A DNA stretch of 64,000 bases from Tropicimonas sp. IMCC34011 (GTDB lineage Bacteria > Pseudomonadota > Alphaproteobacteria > Rhodobacterales > Rhodobacteraceae). Below are positions 42,141-52,147 of the stretch, one piece after another. The stretch covers positions 248,001-312,000 of the forward strand of contig NZ_QMEJ01000001.1 in assembly GCF_003390865.1 (NCBI RefSeq). Reading direction: 5' to 3'. Under the pieces are notes generated by a model, which made no database searches, was not told the origin of the DNA, and saw only the letters and a list, made by a program, of their open reading frames with translations. Each line of letters begins with the position of its first letter. Position 1 is the stretch's first letter. The position numbers were made by a program, and so were the translations under genes.

Positions 42141-42273
42141 GGTGTCAGCTTTCCGAGTAAAGATAAGGTAGGTTCTGCCCCTCGGATTACAGATCGCAAT
42201 GGCACGAAAATGGCATCGATCCGATCGCTTGGAGGGCGTGGCGTCGATGCCGCAGTCCCGCGGAGTACGCCTT

Positions 42274-43314
42274 TCAGCCGAACGGCCCGCCTTCGCGCGC
42301 GGCGATGCCGGCAAGAAGACCGAGCGTCGCGGGGTAGTAGGGCTGGGGGCGGCTCCGGGGCGGCTCGAGATCGGGCCGCGGGGCTCCGGCGGGAGCGGCG
42401 ACGAGCTGCCAGAGCGCTCGGTATCCGGGGTAGTCGCTGGTGTCCTCGACGATCCCGTCCCGGGTGACCCTCGTGGGAACGTGGTTCTGCGGCAGGCCGG
42501 GCAGGGCGCGCGCCAGGATCCGGCGGGCTGCCTCCGCCGCCTCGTGGTCCGCGCGCCCAGACCAGACGAGATAGAGTGCAATTCGAAGCGCGTCGTAGCC
42601 CAGCCCGCCGAAATAGCCCCTGGCCGGAACCTCGCCATCGGTGGTGACGGCAAGCCAGTCCGGCAGCCAGTCCATGTGTCCGATCTCCGACAGGAGCCGT
42701 TCGCCGTGATCGGCGGCGCGAATGAGGTCCGGGAGGCCGGCCGCCTCGCCCAGTTCCCTGAGCGCGCGGGACATGTAGTAGGACGGGTTCACGAGCACCG
42801 CGCTTCCGTCCCCCTCGGGGTTGGCGAACGGCGCGAGCAGACGCTCCGAGGGGGCGCGGGGATCGGGAACGAGACAGAGCGCGGCGATGTCACGGGCAAT
42901 CCGGAGGGCCTCAGGCCGGTACGCCTCCCGCCCGGAATCCCGCGCCGCGCGCAGAAGCGCCCAGGCGCGGAAGAGGTCTCCATCCGTCGCGGTCTGGGGA
43001 TCGGCCGTCCCCGCCTCCGGCCGCCAGCGCCAGGCCATCAGCGCATCGCTCCGCACCGCAAGATGCGTCCGCGTCCAGGTCTCGATCCGATCGAACGCCT
43101 CGTGATCGCCATGGGCCTGCGCCAGAAGGAGGGCATAGCCCTGGCCTTCGGAATGGCTGATCCCGTTCTGAAGGTCGTCCGTCACCCGCCCCGAGGCCGC
43201 GAGGAACGCGGCTTTCCATGTCTGCCACGCAGAGACGTCGGCGCGCGCGGGCCAAGCTCCGTGCGCCAGTGCCACGGCGCCGAGAGAGGCGCAGGCCGAT
43301 CTGCGGGTCATCAT
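42274..43314 (-). CDS. Glycoside hydrolase family 8 endoglucanase (BcsZ-like)
   Basis: 346 residues from ATG 43314 (43311 also possible); the longer start at 43383 would precede a normal signal peptide by 23 residues. The start MMTRRSACASLGAVALAHGA is a signal peptide with a Tat-like RR. ISHSEGQGYALLLAQAHGD holds the GH8 general acid Glu; DLFRAWALLRAA and YFGGLGYDALRIALYLVW follow. Probably trims the nascent beta-glucan in the periplasm. First gene of the minus-strand operon, 133 bases before the HlyD-like gene. Confidence 0.83.
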   Translation of the reverse strand: MMTRRSACASLGAVALAHGAWPARADVSAWQTWKAAFLAASGRVTDDLQNGISHSEGQGYALLLAQAHGDHEAFDRIETWTRTHLAVRSDALMAWRWRPEAGTADPQTATDGDLFRAWALLRAARDSGREAYRPEALRIARDIAALCLVPDPRAPSERLLAPFANPEGDGSAVLVNPSYYMSRALRELGEAAGLPDLIRAADHGERLLSEIGHMDWLPDWLAVTTDGEVPARGYFGGLGYDALRIALYLVWSGRADHEAAEAARRILARALPGLPQNHVPTRVTRDGIVEDTSDYPGYRALWQLVAAPAGAPRPDLEPPRSRPQPYYPATLGLLAGIAAREGGPFG

Positions 43315-43418
43315 CGAGGGGTTGGGTCCGGGCCGGGGAACATCACAGGGACCACACTGTGCCGGCTCGGTCAGCGGCCTCAACCCCGGCGAAAGAAGGC
43401 TGACGCGGTCGTGAAGCT

Positions 43419-43454
43419 CCCCCGCCCGCGATCCCGTAGGGGCGGGCGGGGGGC
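43419..43454. terminator. GC-rich hairpin between metY and GH8 gene
   Basis: CCCCCGCCCG (43419-43428) pairs perfectly with CGGGCGGGGG (43445-43454). It lies just beyond the end of the minus-strand metY gene. No T-run for either strand, so termination is likely but not certain. Confidence 0.5.
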
Positions 43455-43460
43455 CATCGG

Positions 43461-44747
43461 TCAGGAGGTGGCGGCCGTCAGCGCCTTGTCCAGATCGGCG
43501 ATGATGTCCTCCGCCTCTTCGATGCCGATCGAGAGGCGTACGACGTTCGGCTCGGCGCCGGCCTTCACCTGCTGCTCCGCCTCGAGCTGGCGGTGCGTGG
43601 TGGAGGCGGGGTGGATGATCAGGCTGCGCGTATCCCCGAGATTGGCGACGTGGCTGAGCAGCTTGAGACTGTCGACCAGCTTCACGCAGGCGTCGTAGCC
43701 ACCCTTCACCGCGACGGTGAACAGCGCACCGGCGCCCTTCGGCACGACGGTCTTGGCGCGTTCGTAATAGGGCGAGGATTCAAGGCCGGCATAGGTCACC
43801 CGCTCGATCCGCGGATCCTTCTCCAGCCACTCCGCGACCTGCTTGGCGTTTTTCACATGCCGTTCCATCCTGAGGCCGAGGGTCTCGATCCCCATCAGCG
43901 TGTAATGGGCGCCCTGCGGGTTCATTGTCATGCCCAGATCGCGCAGGCCGATGGCGATGGAGTGGAAGGTGAAGGCCATCTCGCCGAGCGAGGCGAAGGT
44001 CAGGCCGTGATAGGCGGGTTCGGGCTGAGAGAGGGAGGGGAACTTGTCGTTCCGGCTCCAGTCGAACTTGCCCGAATCCACCACGATCCCGCCCGTCACG
44101 GTGCCATTGCCCGTGAGGTACTTCGTGGCCGAATGCACCACGAGCGTCGCGCCATGCTCGATCGGCTTGCAGAGCCACGGCGTCGCGGTGGTGTTGTCGA
44201 CGATGAGCGGCAGGCCGTTGCGGTCCGCGATCTCGGCCAGCGCGGCGATGTCGGTCACGTAGCCGCCGGGGTTGGCGATGGTCTCGCAGAAGATCGCGCG
44301 GGTATTCTCGTCGATCGCGGCTTCGACGGCGTCGAGATCGTCGGTGTCGACGAAGCTGGCGGACCAGCCGAAGCGGCGGATCGTCTGGCTGAACTGGGTG
44401 ATCGTCCCGCCGTAGAGGCGCGAGGAGGAGACGATGTTGCAGCCCGGTCCCATCAGCGGGAAGAGCGCCATGATCTGCGCCGCATGGCCGGAGGAGCAGG
44501 CGATGCCGCCGGCGCCGCCTTCAAGCGCGACGACGCGATTGGCCAGCGCCATGACCGTGGGGTTCGTCAGGCGCGAGTAGATGAAGCCGACCTCTTCGAG
44601 GTTGAACAGCCGCGCGGCGTGATCGGCGTCTTTGAAGACGTAGGAGGTGCTCTGGTAGATCGGGATCTGGCGTGCGCCGGTTGCCGGGTCCGGCTCGGCG
44701 CCGGCGTGAACCGCGAGCGTGTCGAAACCGAGGGGTTTGTCGGTCAT
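43461..44747 (-). CDS. metY: O-acetylhomoserine aminocarboxypropyltransferase (MetY type)
   Basis: 428 residues, standard length for MetY. Cys/Met PLP-dependent family: IYQSTSYVFKDADHAARLFN, IYSRLTNPTVMALANRVVALEGG, and the PLP lysine in HSATKYLTGNG (K209). It converts O-acetylhomoserine and sulfide to homocysteine in methionine synthesis. Stand-alone gene with its own promoter region upstream (44748-44836). Confidence 0.9.
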   Translation of the reverse strand: MTDKPLGFDTLAVHAGAEPDPATGARQIPIYQSTSYVFKDADHAARLFNLEEVGFIYSRLTNPTVMALANRVVALEGGAGGIACSSGHAAQIMALFPLMGPGCNIVSSSRLYGGTITQFSQTIRRFGWSASFVDTDDLDAVEAAIDENTRAIFCETIANPGGYVTDIAALAEIADRNGLPLIVDNTTATPWLCKPIEHGATLVVHSATKYLTGNGTVTGGIVVDSGKFDWSRNDKFPSLSQPEPAYHGLTFASLGEMAFTFHSIAIGLRDLGMTMNPQGAHYTLMGIETLGLRMERHVKNAKQVAEWLEKDPRIERVTYAGLESSPYYERAKTVVPKGAGALFTVAVKGGYDACVKLVDSLKLLSHVANLGDTRSLIIHPASTTHRQLEAEQQVKAGAEPNVVRLSIGIEEAEDIIADLDKALTAATS

Positions 44748-44836
44748 GGAATGGGTCCTCCTGAAGTGCGCGCGGACCGTAGGGCAGGGCGCGCCCGGTT
44801 GGAAGCCGGTTCAGTGACGATGCGGTGCGGCGGAGG

Positions 44837-45199
44837 CTACTGCCGGGGGAGCTGCGGGATCGCCGTGACCGAGGTCACCCGGCCTTTTTTCACCCGCATG
44901 CCGAGGAGGTAGCCCCTCCCATAAGGAGAGGAGACCGTTGCCGGCCCGACGAGCCAGCCGAGGTTCTCGTCCCGGTCGTAATACGTCGTCGGCTCTCCGA
45001 GGAGCGCGACGACCTCCTCCCGCGTCATCCCGACCACGTCGTGACCGGCGAGAAACTCGTGCACCATCGCGCCGCGCGTCTCCGGCCCCGCGGACGCCCA
45101 GCGATCCGGCGAGAAGGATGTCGTGCCAAGGACTGACCAGTCGGCCTGCGTACCGACGTCGCAATCGGACAACATCGCGATCAGGATACCGAGCGCCAT
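44837..45199 (-). CDS. SmpA/BamE-fold-like small exported protein
   Basis: 120 residues from the ATG at 45199, 5 bases after the end of the preceding gene on this strand; the longer start at 45250 overlaps that gene. Hydrophobic start (MALGILIAMLSDC, possibly a weak lipobox at LSDC), then AGHDVVGMTREEVVALLGEPTTYYDRD, a typical BamE/SmpA-type turn, and a beta end VKKGRVTSVTAIP. Likely envelope protein working with its neighbour. Confidence 0.65.
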   Translation of the reverse strand: MALGILIAMLSDCDVGTQADWSVLGTTSFSPDRWASAGPETRGAMVHEFLAGHDVVGMTREEVVALLGEPTTYYDRDENLGWLVGPATVSSPYGRGYLLGMRVKKGRVTSVTAIPQLPRQ

Positions 45200-45204
45200 C
45201 GCCT

Positions 45205-45633
45205 TCACGGAGCGGTCTGGAGCTTGCCCGCGCTCAGGGCGGAATAACAAGCGTTCGACAGCTGCGAATTGCTGTCGGGAAAGCCGGTCCAGTCGGGCAG
45301 GATGTTGCGCAGATCCCCGCCGCCGATGGTCAGGCCGATGGAATTGTTGTGCAGGTCCATCCGGGACTCCGAGGGGTGCGGGCTGCCGTATTCATGGGAC
45401 GAGGTGTACTGCCACGCCCTGAGATAGCCCATCTCCCGAGCCAGGTACGCCGACCAGAAGCAGTGCCGGAACGCGTCGGAGCTGTCATTGCGCCCGTTGT
45501 AGCCGAACCGGGCCGTGGTTTCGTTGTAGGCGATGTCCTTGCTTCGGTAGATCGTGGGGGCAAGGTGAGGGTTCATGGCCAGAAAGGCCTTCTCCGCGAC
45601 CGTCAGATCGCTCCACTGTTCGTAAAGACCCAT
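45205..45633 (-). CDS. DUF6973-type protein, possible metal-dependent hydrolase
   Basis: 142 residues. The core NDSSDAFRHCFWSAYLAREMG, then SSHEYGSPHPSESRMDLHNN (about residues 50-97) conserves D..RH, HE and D-x-H-N-N, which look like metal ligands and resemble the zinc site of small phospholipase-like proteins. No signal peptide. It is the first gene of a two-gene unit with the SmpA-like protein. Activity is inference. Confidence 0.68.
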   Translation of the reverse strand: MGLYEQWSDLTVAEKAFLAMNPHLAPTIYRSKDIAYNETTARFGYNGRNDSSDAFRHCFWSAYLAREMGYLRAWQYTSSHEYGSPHPSESRMDLHNNSIGLTIGGGDLRNILPDWTGFPDSNSQLSNACYSALSAGKLQTAP

Positions 45634-46528
45634 GGCAAACCGATCCGGTTAAACGTCATGCACACGCTTTGGTAGGAGTATGCCGGTACGCCTTTCGTCT
45701 GGCAATCGTGCCGGGGACGATTCGCGGAGCAGCGTGCGGCCGGCGAGAAATCGAGAACAATCGGGCATCAGCCTGAAGATTGATCAAGCGCTGCCCGAGA
45801 GCATCTCGCGCGTGACCTGTCTTTTTGGATAGGTCTCGGCACCTTTTAGACGCCTTGTTTTAACCATTTTTAGGATTTGGCGTAGCGCCTCCGTCCAAGG
45901 CGCTCTCTGACCGCCCGAGAGGCCACGGCGAGGCCTAACCCTATGTTAGCTAGATGATTTTCGCATCATAGGTACGAAGATGAGCGTTTACGTATAGGAA
46001 ACTTTCGCCGCATGGGTACGGTAAAGTGTCCCGAACATCGCCTTTTTGTCGTCCTATTTACGCTCCGCTCGCGCCATGATTGCGCCATTTTTCACTTTCG
46101 ATTCCCGCAGCTTGGCGCGTATATCGGTCTTGCCCGACTGGGGGGCGAAGTCTGCTGGCTGCGGGGGCGGCCGCACTCGAACCGCGATGCGGCGCATCGC
46201 GGGGGGTATGGGAAGTGTGTTGCTCGCGTGTATCGAGCGCCTTGCATGACGGGGGCCTCGGCCTTCTTCCGCAGGTTCCTGCAAATCGCCAGGCGTGTAT
46301 TTGCCGGCGTCCCACCCCCCGCGCCGCGCCTCGTCGGTCCGTGTGCCGGCCGCTGTCGCGCGGTGCTTCGCCCCCCAAAGGGTTCGAGACATGCCCGGGG
46401 CCGAAACGTGCCATGATGCCATCATTTTTTGGAAGTCTGTTCGGTCCCGACGGACCACCCGGTCCCTGTGACATAACCCGTGCCGGGCGCCGCCCTGTGC
46501 CAGCCCACGTGAGTTTGAGGAGGCGGAC
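45634..46528. other. Long intergenic region upstream of RTX-Hint gene
   Basis: 895 bases without a convincing gene; several overlapping frames on both strands are Arg/Pro-rich and lack ribosome sites. AT-richer patches (45840-46020) may hold promoters for the two divergent units. CCGCGATGC (46181-46189) and GCATCGCGG (46193-46201) form a perfect 9-bp hairpin with a 3-base loop. GGAGG lies 8 bases before the RTX start. Confidence 0.5.
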
Positions 46529-49500
46529 ATGACCTATTCATCCGGCGACACCACCTACAGGATCGTCTTCGAAAGCCTCCACAAGGGGGATCTCGTCTCG
46601 AACCAGTACGAGGAGTACGGGGTTCGCATCAGTTCGGCCGATCCGAACCATCCTCCGATGATCTTCGACACGTCGCATCCGACCGGCGGCGACTACGATC
46701 TGGGAACGTGGTACCAGGGCAAGGCCCTCATCCTTTCCGAGGATGGCGACAGCTCCGATCCGGACGACAATTCCGGCGGCGGCACCATCGCGCTGGACTT
46801 CGCGTCTCCCTCCGAGGTCAACAGCTTCCGGGTGATCGACACCGAAGAAGGCGGCACGGTGAAGTTCTTCGCCGCGGACGGCAGCCTCATCAAGACGGCG
46901 CAGCTGCCGCATACCGGCGACGGCGGCATCTGCCAGGTCAATTTCGGTGTCGAGGACGTCTCCCGCATGGAGATCACCCTGAACGGCTCCGGCGCCATCG
47001 ACGATATCTGCTACACCATCGGCGATACCGAGTTCGACGACACGCCGGGCGGTCCCGCAGATGGCCTCGACGGTTATGTCGAGGGCACCGCCGGAGACGA
47101 CCTGATCAACGAGAACTACACCGGCGATCCCGAGGGCGACCGCATCGACAACGGCGATGCCATCCTTCCCGGCGAGGGCCCGAACGACGATATCGTCTAT
47201 GCCGGCGGCGGAAACGACACCGTCTATGGCGGTCAGGGCAACGACGAGATCTACGGCGACAGCGTCGCTCCCGGCACCGACACCGCAGGCGGCCCCACGG
47301 GCGGCACGGCGGAATCCTTCGAATGGAGCAAGCTGCCGGATACCGACCGATATGGCCACGGAACCGTCGACGACGGGGAGCATATCGACGGCTACATCTT
47401 CGAGCAGGATACGGGCGCCGTCAAAGTTACGGCCAAGATTCCGCATGCCGGCTGGGGCCGCGCCGAGAGCCAGTTCGATAATGAAGGCATCTTCGTCACC
47501 GGCGACGCAAACTCCAACTCCGCCCTTCAGTCGATGGCCGAGAGAGGTGAGTCCGCGACGTACGAGTTCGGCTTCTCCGAAGCGGTCACGGGCGTGTCCT
47601 TCACGGTCACCGATATCGATGTGAACAAGGGCAGCGTCACGATCAATGCCTTTGATGCGGACGGCAATCCGGTCGATATCGACTTCACCCCCGGCGACGA
47701 GTTGCTCCGGGACGGGAACACCTTCACCGCGGACAGCACCGACAACGACACCCAGACGGACCCCGACGCCTCCGTCATCGTGAATATCACCGGGCCGGTC
47801 AGCCGGATCGAGGTGATTCACAACAACGTAGGTTCGGGCACCTCGGGCATCTTCATCTCGGATGTGGCCTTCACGGCGGGGGCGGAGTTCCTGCCCGCTG
47901 GCCCCGGCGAGCCGGGCGACGACCGCCTCTTCGGCGGAGAGGGCGATGACGTCATCTACGGCGAGGCCGGCAACGACACGATCGACGGCGGCACAGGCGA
48001 CGACACGCTCTACGGCGGAGAGGGTGACGACATCATCCGTGGCGGCGACGGCTCCGACCATATCGAGGGCGGCGCCGGGAACGACCGGATCAGCGGCGGC
48101 GACGGCGGCGACTTCATCGACGGCGGCGACGGCAACGATTACATCGAAGGCGGCGAAGATGCGGACGTGATCCAGGGCGGTGCCGGCAACGACACCATCC
48201 TCGGTCAGGGCGGCGACGACGAGATCGACGGCGGCGACGGCGACGACACGATCATCGGCGGCCGGGACAACGACATCATCCGCGGCGGCGCCGGCAACGA
48301 CAAGATCGACGGGAAATCCGGCGACGACACGCTCTACGGCGGCAGCGGCGATGACGAGATCATCGGCGGCGGCGGCAATGACGTGATCTACGGCGAGGAC
48401 GGCAACGACACGATCACCGGCGGAAACAACGTCGACGTCATCGATGGCGGGGCTGGCGACGACACGATCCATGGCGGCGCCATGGGCGACAAGATCACCG
48501 GCGGCGACGGCAGCGACACCGTTTTCGGCGATGATGGCGACGATTACATCGACACGTCCGCTCCCCTGAGTTCGAGGCCCCTCCCGGACCGGGGATATCC
48601 GGGCCTCTTCCCGTCCGATCCCGACCCCGACAATGACAAGGATTACGTCGAAGGCGGTGCCGGGAACGATACGATCATCACCGGCGACGATGATGACGTG
48701 ATCTTCGGCGGCACCGGTGACGACACGATCAATGCCGGCCTCGACGACGACTATGTCGATGGCGGCGAGGGCAACGACACCATCATCGCCGGCGAGGGCT
48801 CCGACGAGGTCTATGGCGGTGCCGGTGACGACACGATCTACGGCGGGCTCGGCCCGTCCGTGCCCTTCGACCAGCTCAACGTCCGCGACGATCAGGGCGA
48901 CAAGGTCACCGACAACGGCAAGGATGTCATTCACGGCGGCGACGGCAACGACCGGATCTTCGGCGAGGACGATGCCGACAAGCTCTACGGCGATGCCGGC
49001 GACGATTACATCGATGGCGGGATCGACAACGACTTCATCGACGGCGGCGAGGGCAACGACACGCTCCTCGGCGGCCAGGGCGACGATACGATCCGAGGCG
49101 GTGCCGGCGACGACTTGATCTTCGGCGGCGATGGCAACGACACCATCCATGGCAACGAGGGCAACGACACCATCGATGGCGGCGCTGGTGACGATTACAT
49201 CGAGGGCAACCAGGACGACGACACCATCGAGGGCGGCTCCGGCAACGACGTGATCTACGGCCAGGGCGGCAACGATCGTCTCTCGGGTGGCGACGGCGAC
49301 GACTGGATCCAGGGCGGCCGCGACGGCGACTATATCGACGGCGGGGCCGGCAACGACACGCTGCTCGGTGGCGCCGGTGCGGACGAGATCCATGGCGGTG
49401 ACGGAGACGACGTCATCGACGGCCAAGGCGGCGACGACGTCATCTACGGCGAAGGCGGCAACGACACGATCAACGGCGCCAACAACGAAGACACGATCTA

Positions 49501-50479
49501 TGGTGGCGACGGGGACGATACGATCCGCGCCGGCGCCAGTGACGACATCGTCTACGGCGGCGCCGACAACGATACGATCTACGGCGAGAACGGCGACGAC
49601 GAGCTCTACGGCGAAGACGGCGATGACGTCATCGACGGCGGCAAGGGCAACGACACGATCACCGGCGGTGACGGCGCGGATCGCCTCTCCGGCGGCGACG
49701 ACCGGGATACCTTCTTCGGCGGCAATGGCGGTGACTTCGTCGATGGCGGCGAGGGCGGCGACGATTTCGACACGCTGGACCTGACCGGTTCCGACGTGGA
49801 CTTCATCACCTACACCTCCGACGACCGGGAGGACGGGACCGTCACGTTCAAGGACGGCTCCACGATGAAGTTCGAGGAGATCGAGAACGTCATTCCCTGC
49901 TTCACCCCCGGCACGCTGATCGCGACGCCACAGGGCGAGCGCCCTGTCGAGGAGCTTCGCGTCGGCGACAAGGTCATCACGCGGGACAACGGCATCCAAG
50001 AGATCGCCTGGGCCGGCCGCAAGGACATGGACCTCGCCGGTTTCCAGGCCGATCCGTCGCTTCGCCCGGTGTTGATCCGGGCCGGCAGTCTCGGTCACGG
50101 TCTGCCGGAGCGGGACATGCTCGTCAGCCCCAACCACCGGATGCTGATCGCCAACGAGATGACCTCGCTCTACTTCGAGGAGCACGAGGTTCTCGTCGCC
50201 GCGAAGCACCTCGTCGGTGCGCCCGGCATCTCCAAGGCGGACTGCCTCGGCACGAGCTACATTCACTTCATGTTCGAGCAACACGAAGTCGTGCTGTCGG
50301 ACGGAACGTGGACGGAAAGCTTCCAGCCGGGAGACTACACGCTCAAGGGCATCGACGAAGCCCAGCGGGCGGAGATCTTCGCGATCTTCCCGGATCTGAA
50401 GACCCCGGCGGGACGGATGGACTATGCCGCGGCGCGCAAGATCCTGAAAAAGCGGGAAGCAAGCCTCCTCGTCATGTAA
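46529..50479 (+). CDS. Large RTX calcium-binding protein with C-terminal Hint domain
   Basis: 1316 residues, very acidic. N-terminal beta domain (1-190), one short RTX stretch at nt 47188-47265, a second beta-sandwich (about residues 255-455), then about 600 residues of GGxGxDxUx nonapeptides (nt 47914-49770) that bind calcium and fold outside the cell. The C-terminus from residue 1124 starts [20 protein letters not shown] and contains LVSPNHRML, a Hint (hedgehog/intein) domain. No signal peptide; RTX proteins use type I secretion, whose genes are not nearby. Likely a surface or biofilm protein with autoprocessing. Confidence 0.9.
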   Translation: MTYSSGDTTYRIVFESLHKGDLVSNQYEEYGVRISSADPNHPPMIFDTSHPTGGDYDLGTWYQGKALILSEDGDSSDPDDNSGGGTIALDFASPSEVNSFRVIDTEEGGTVKFFAADGSLIKTAQLPHTGDGGICQVNFGVEDVSRMEITLNGSGAIDDICYTIGDTEFDDTPGGPADGLDGYVEGTAGDDLINENYTGDPEGDRIDNGDAILPGEGPNDDIVYAGGGNDTVYGGQGNDEIYGDSVAPGTDTAGGPTGGTAESFEWSKLPDTDRYGHGTVDDGEHIDGYIFEQDTGAVKVTAKIPHAGWGRAESQFDNEGIFVTGDANSNSALQSMAERGESATYEFGFSEAVTGVSFTVTDIDVNKGSVTINAFDADGNPVDIDFTPGDELLRDGNTFTADSTDNDTQTDPDASVIVNITGPVSRIEVIHNNVGSGTSGIFISDVAFTAGAEFLPAGPGEPGDDRLFGGEGDDVIYGEAGNDTIDGGTGDDTLYGGEGDDIIRGGDGSDHIEGGAGNDRISGGDGGDFIDGGDGNDYIEGGEDADVIQGGAGNDTILGQGGDDEIDGGDGDDTIIGGRDNDIIRGGAGNDKIDGKSGDDTLYGGSGDDEIIGGGGNDVIYGEDGNDTITGGNNVDVIDGGAGDDTIHGGAMGDKITGGDGSDTVFGDDGDDYIDTSAPLSSRPLPDRGYPGLFPSDPDPDNDKDYVEGGAGNDTIITGDDDDVIFGGTGDDTINAGLDDDYVDGGEGNDTIIAGEGSDEVYGGAGDDTIYGGLGPSVPFDQLNVRDDQGDKVTDNGKDVIHGGDGNDRIFGEDDADKLYGDAGDDYIDGGIDNDFIDGGEGNDTLLGGQGDDTIRGGAGDDLIFGGDGNDTIHGNEGNDTIDGGAGDDYIEGNQDDDTIEGGSGNDVIYGQGGNDRLSGGDGDDWIQGGRDGDYIDGGAGNDTLLGGAGADEIHGGDGDDVIDGQGGDDVIYGEGGNDTINGANNEDTIYGGDGDDTIRAGASDDIVYGGADNDTIYGENGDDELYGEDGDDVIDGGKGNDTITGGDGADRLSGGDDRDTFFGGNGGDFVDGGEGGDDFDTLDLTGSDVDFITYTSDDREDGTVTFKDGSTMKFEEIENVIPCFTPGTLIATPQGERPVEELRVGDKVITRDNGIQEIAWAGRKDMDLAGFQADPSLRPVLIRAGSLGHGLPERDMLVSPNHRMLIANEMTSLYFEEHEVLVAAKHLVGAPGISKADCLGTSYIHFMFEQHEVVLSDGTWTESFQPGDYTLKGIDEAQRAEIFAIFPDLKTPAGRMDYAAARKILKKREASLLVM
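47914..49770 (+). repeat. RTX nonapeptide-coding tandem repeats
   Basis: Dozens of 27-base imperfect repeats coding GGxGxDxUx (e.g. [11 protein letters not shown]). Interrupted near 48550-48640 by a Pro-rich spacer ([20 protein letters not shown]) and near 48850-48930. The same DNA read backwards yields a long spurious frame. Confidence 0.9.
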
Positions 50480-50524
50480 CGGGACCGCGGTCGCGCGGCC
50501 GAGCGCGATCTTGGACGAGAATAA

Positions 50525-50558
50525 GGGCGGTCCCGGGGAGTCGGGGCCGCCCTTTTTT
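50525..50558 (+). terminator. Rho-independent terminator (RTX-Hint gene, possibly bidirectional)
   Basis: GGGCGGTCCC (50525-50534) and GGGGCCGCCC (50543-50552) pair with one mismatch, followed by six T. Between convergent genes, so it may serve both. Confidence 0.85.
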
Positions 50559-50588
50559 CGATGTCGCGCCTGATCACGGCGACGTCTC

Positions 50589-51206
50589 CTACCGGCCGGT
50601 CTCCCTGCGCCACGCTGACCAATCCTCCGGCGTGTCGAGATCACGTCGCGCGCGGCGGCCGGGCAAGTGAACGAGGTGGAGGCGCTCGCCGGCGGCGGTC
50701 ACCGCCGCGCGCCCGCCGTCATCGCCGGACAGCCGCAGGAGGTGCGGGATCAGCGACGCGTCGAAGAGGATCGGATGACCTTGTCTGCCGTCTTCCGTGG
50801 ACCCGCGCCAGACGAGGGCGTCCGGCGCCTCGCCGGGGGCCGAGAGGACCGACGCGATATCCTCCCGCCCGATCTCCGGCATATCCCCCAAGAGGATGAG
50901 CAGGCGGGGCGCGTCGGGGAAGGCGGCCGCGCCCGTCCGGATCGTCGCGCCCATCCCCTCCGCGTGGTCCGGGACCTCCATGCGTGCCACGTCCAGCCTG
51001 TCCAGCACCTCCGCGCGGGGATGATCGAGGCCGGGCAGCAGGACCGTGACCGGGCCCGACCCGGTTGCCCGGGACGCGGCCAATGCCTCGGATGCGGTCC
51101 GGCGCAGGAGTGGCACACCGTCCACCGGTTCGATCAGCTTGTCCCGCCCGGCCATGCGGCGGGAGGCCCCGGCCGCAAGAATCAGGAGCGGGACACCTGC
51201 GCTCAT
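50589..51206 (-). CDS. MobA-like NTP transferase (molybdenum cofactor cytidylyltransferase-like)
   Basis: 205 residues from the ATG at 51206 (ATGA overlap with xerD stop). LLILAAGASRRMAGRDKLIEP is the nucleotide-binding start of MobA/MocA-type enzymes; LLILLGDMPEI holds the metal Asp, and GHPILFDASLIPHLLRLSGDDGGRAA completes the fold. MocA members attach CMP to molybdopterin for xanthine-dehydrogenase-type enzymes; a related sugar or cofactor nucleotidyltransferase is possible. Confidence 0.82.
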   Translation of the reverse strand: MSAGVPLLILAAGASRRMAGRDKLIEPVDGVPLLRRTASEALAASRATGSGPVTVLLPGLDHPRAEVLDRLDVARMEVPDHAEGMGATIRTGAAAFPDAPRLLILLGDMPEIGREDIASVLSAPGEAPDALVWRGSTEDGRQGHPILFDASLIPHLLRLSGDDGGRAAVTAAGERLHLVHLPGRRARRDLDTPEDWSAWRRETGR

Positions 51207-52147
51207 GCGCCCTTCGCAAGGGGGTGATGCGTCGTCACCAGCTCCCGGAGCCGCTCGTCGAGAACGTGGGTGTAGATCTCGGTCGTGGAGATATCGGCAT
51301 GGCCAAGGAGCGTCTGGATCGCGCGAAGGTCCGCGCCACCGGCGAGGAGGTGGGTCGCGAAGGCGTGGCGCATGGTATGCGGCGTGACCTTTGCGGGGGA
51401 AACTCCAGCGGAGACGGCGATCTCCTTGATGAGGGCATAGAAGCGATGGCGCGTCAGGTGCCCGGCCGAGCCCGAGGAGGCGAAGAGATAGCGGGACGCC
51501 GCCGCGCCGCGCTCTGTCCTCGCCAGATCCTCGGCCGCGTCGCGATGGTGCAGCCAGGCGAGAAGCGCCTCCCGTGCGGGAGGGGAAAGAGGGACGAGCC
51601 GCTCCTTCTCCCCCTTGCCGCGCACCAGCAGCATCCGCGGATCGCCCCGCGCCGCGCTCACGGGAAGGGAGACGAGTTCGGACACGCGCATCCCGGTCGC
51701 ATAGAGAAGCTGCATGAGGCAGCCGTTCCGCGCGCGGTCGGCCTCCGTGCGGCCCTGTTCGGCGGCGGCAGCGAGTAGCGCGTCCACCTCGTCGTGGCTC
51801 AGCGTCTTTGGAAGGCGCACCGTGCGGCCCGGCCCCTTGAGGCGGAGCGCCGGATTGTCCGCGCGCCACCCCTCGTCATAGGCGAACCGGTAAAGCTGCC
51901 GGATCGAGGAGAGGCGCCGCGCCCGTGTGGAGGTGGCGAGACCCTGGGCGTCACAATGGACGAGGTAATCCTCGATCTCATCCCGCCCCAGATCGGCGAG
52001 CGCATGGCCCTTGTGCTCTGCCCAGGCTGCGAAATCGTTCAGGTCACGGCCATAGGCGAGGCACGTGTTGCGGGAAGCGTCGAGCTCAGCGGCCTGCGCA
52101 TCGAGAAAGGCGGAAATCCAGCCCGCCGCGCGGGCGGGCGGGCTCAT
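51203..52147 (-). CDS. xerD: Site-specific tyrosine recombinase XerD
   Basis: 314 residues. N-terminal SAM-like domain (FLDAQAAELDASRNTCLAYGRDL), catalytic domain with R in GMRVSEL, K in GKGEKERLVP, H-x-x-R in HTMRHAFATHLLAGG, H in LGHADISTTEIY and the Tyr in IYTHV. Chromosome dimer resolution at dif with XerC. Not phage-linked, as it sits in a housekeeping block next to aroK-aroB. Confidence 0.92.
   Translation of the reverse strand: MSPPARAAGWISAFLDAQAAELDASRNTCLAYGRDLNDFAAWAEHKGHALADLGRDEIEDYLVHCDAQGLATSTRARRLSSIRQLYRFAYDEGWRADNPALRLKGPGRTVRLPKTLSHDEVDALLAAAAEQGRTEADRARNGCLMQLLYATGMRVSELVSLPVSAARGDPRMLLVRGKGEKERLVPLSPPAREALLAWLHHRDAAEDLARTERGAAASRYLFASSGSAGHLTRHRFYALIKEIAVSAGVSPAKVTPHTMRHAFATHLLAGGADLRAIQTLLGHADISTTEIYTHVLDERLRELVTTHHPLAKGA

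Noticed and set aside
46012-46532. Several overlapping frames on both strands before the RTX gene
   Set aside because: Mutually exclusive, biased to Arg/Pro/Gly, with no ribosome sites or domains.
47914-49770. CRISPR-like array
   Set aside because: The 27-base periodicity codes GGxGxDxUx in one frame and has no unique spacers.
46538-50644. A 1368-codon open frame on the minus strand
   Set aside because: It is the mirror of the RTX repeat gene: Gly/Asp-rich codons read backwards give Val/Ala repeats without stops. No ribosome site or family features, and the plus-strand product is a clear RTX-Hint protein.
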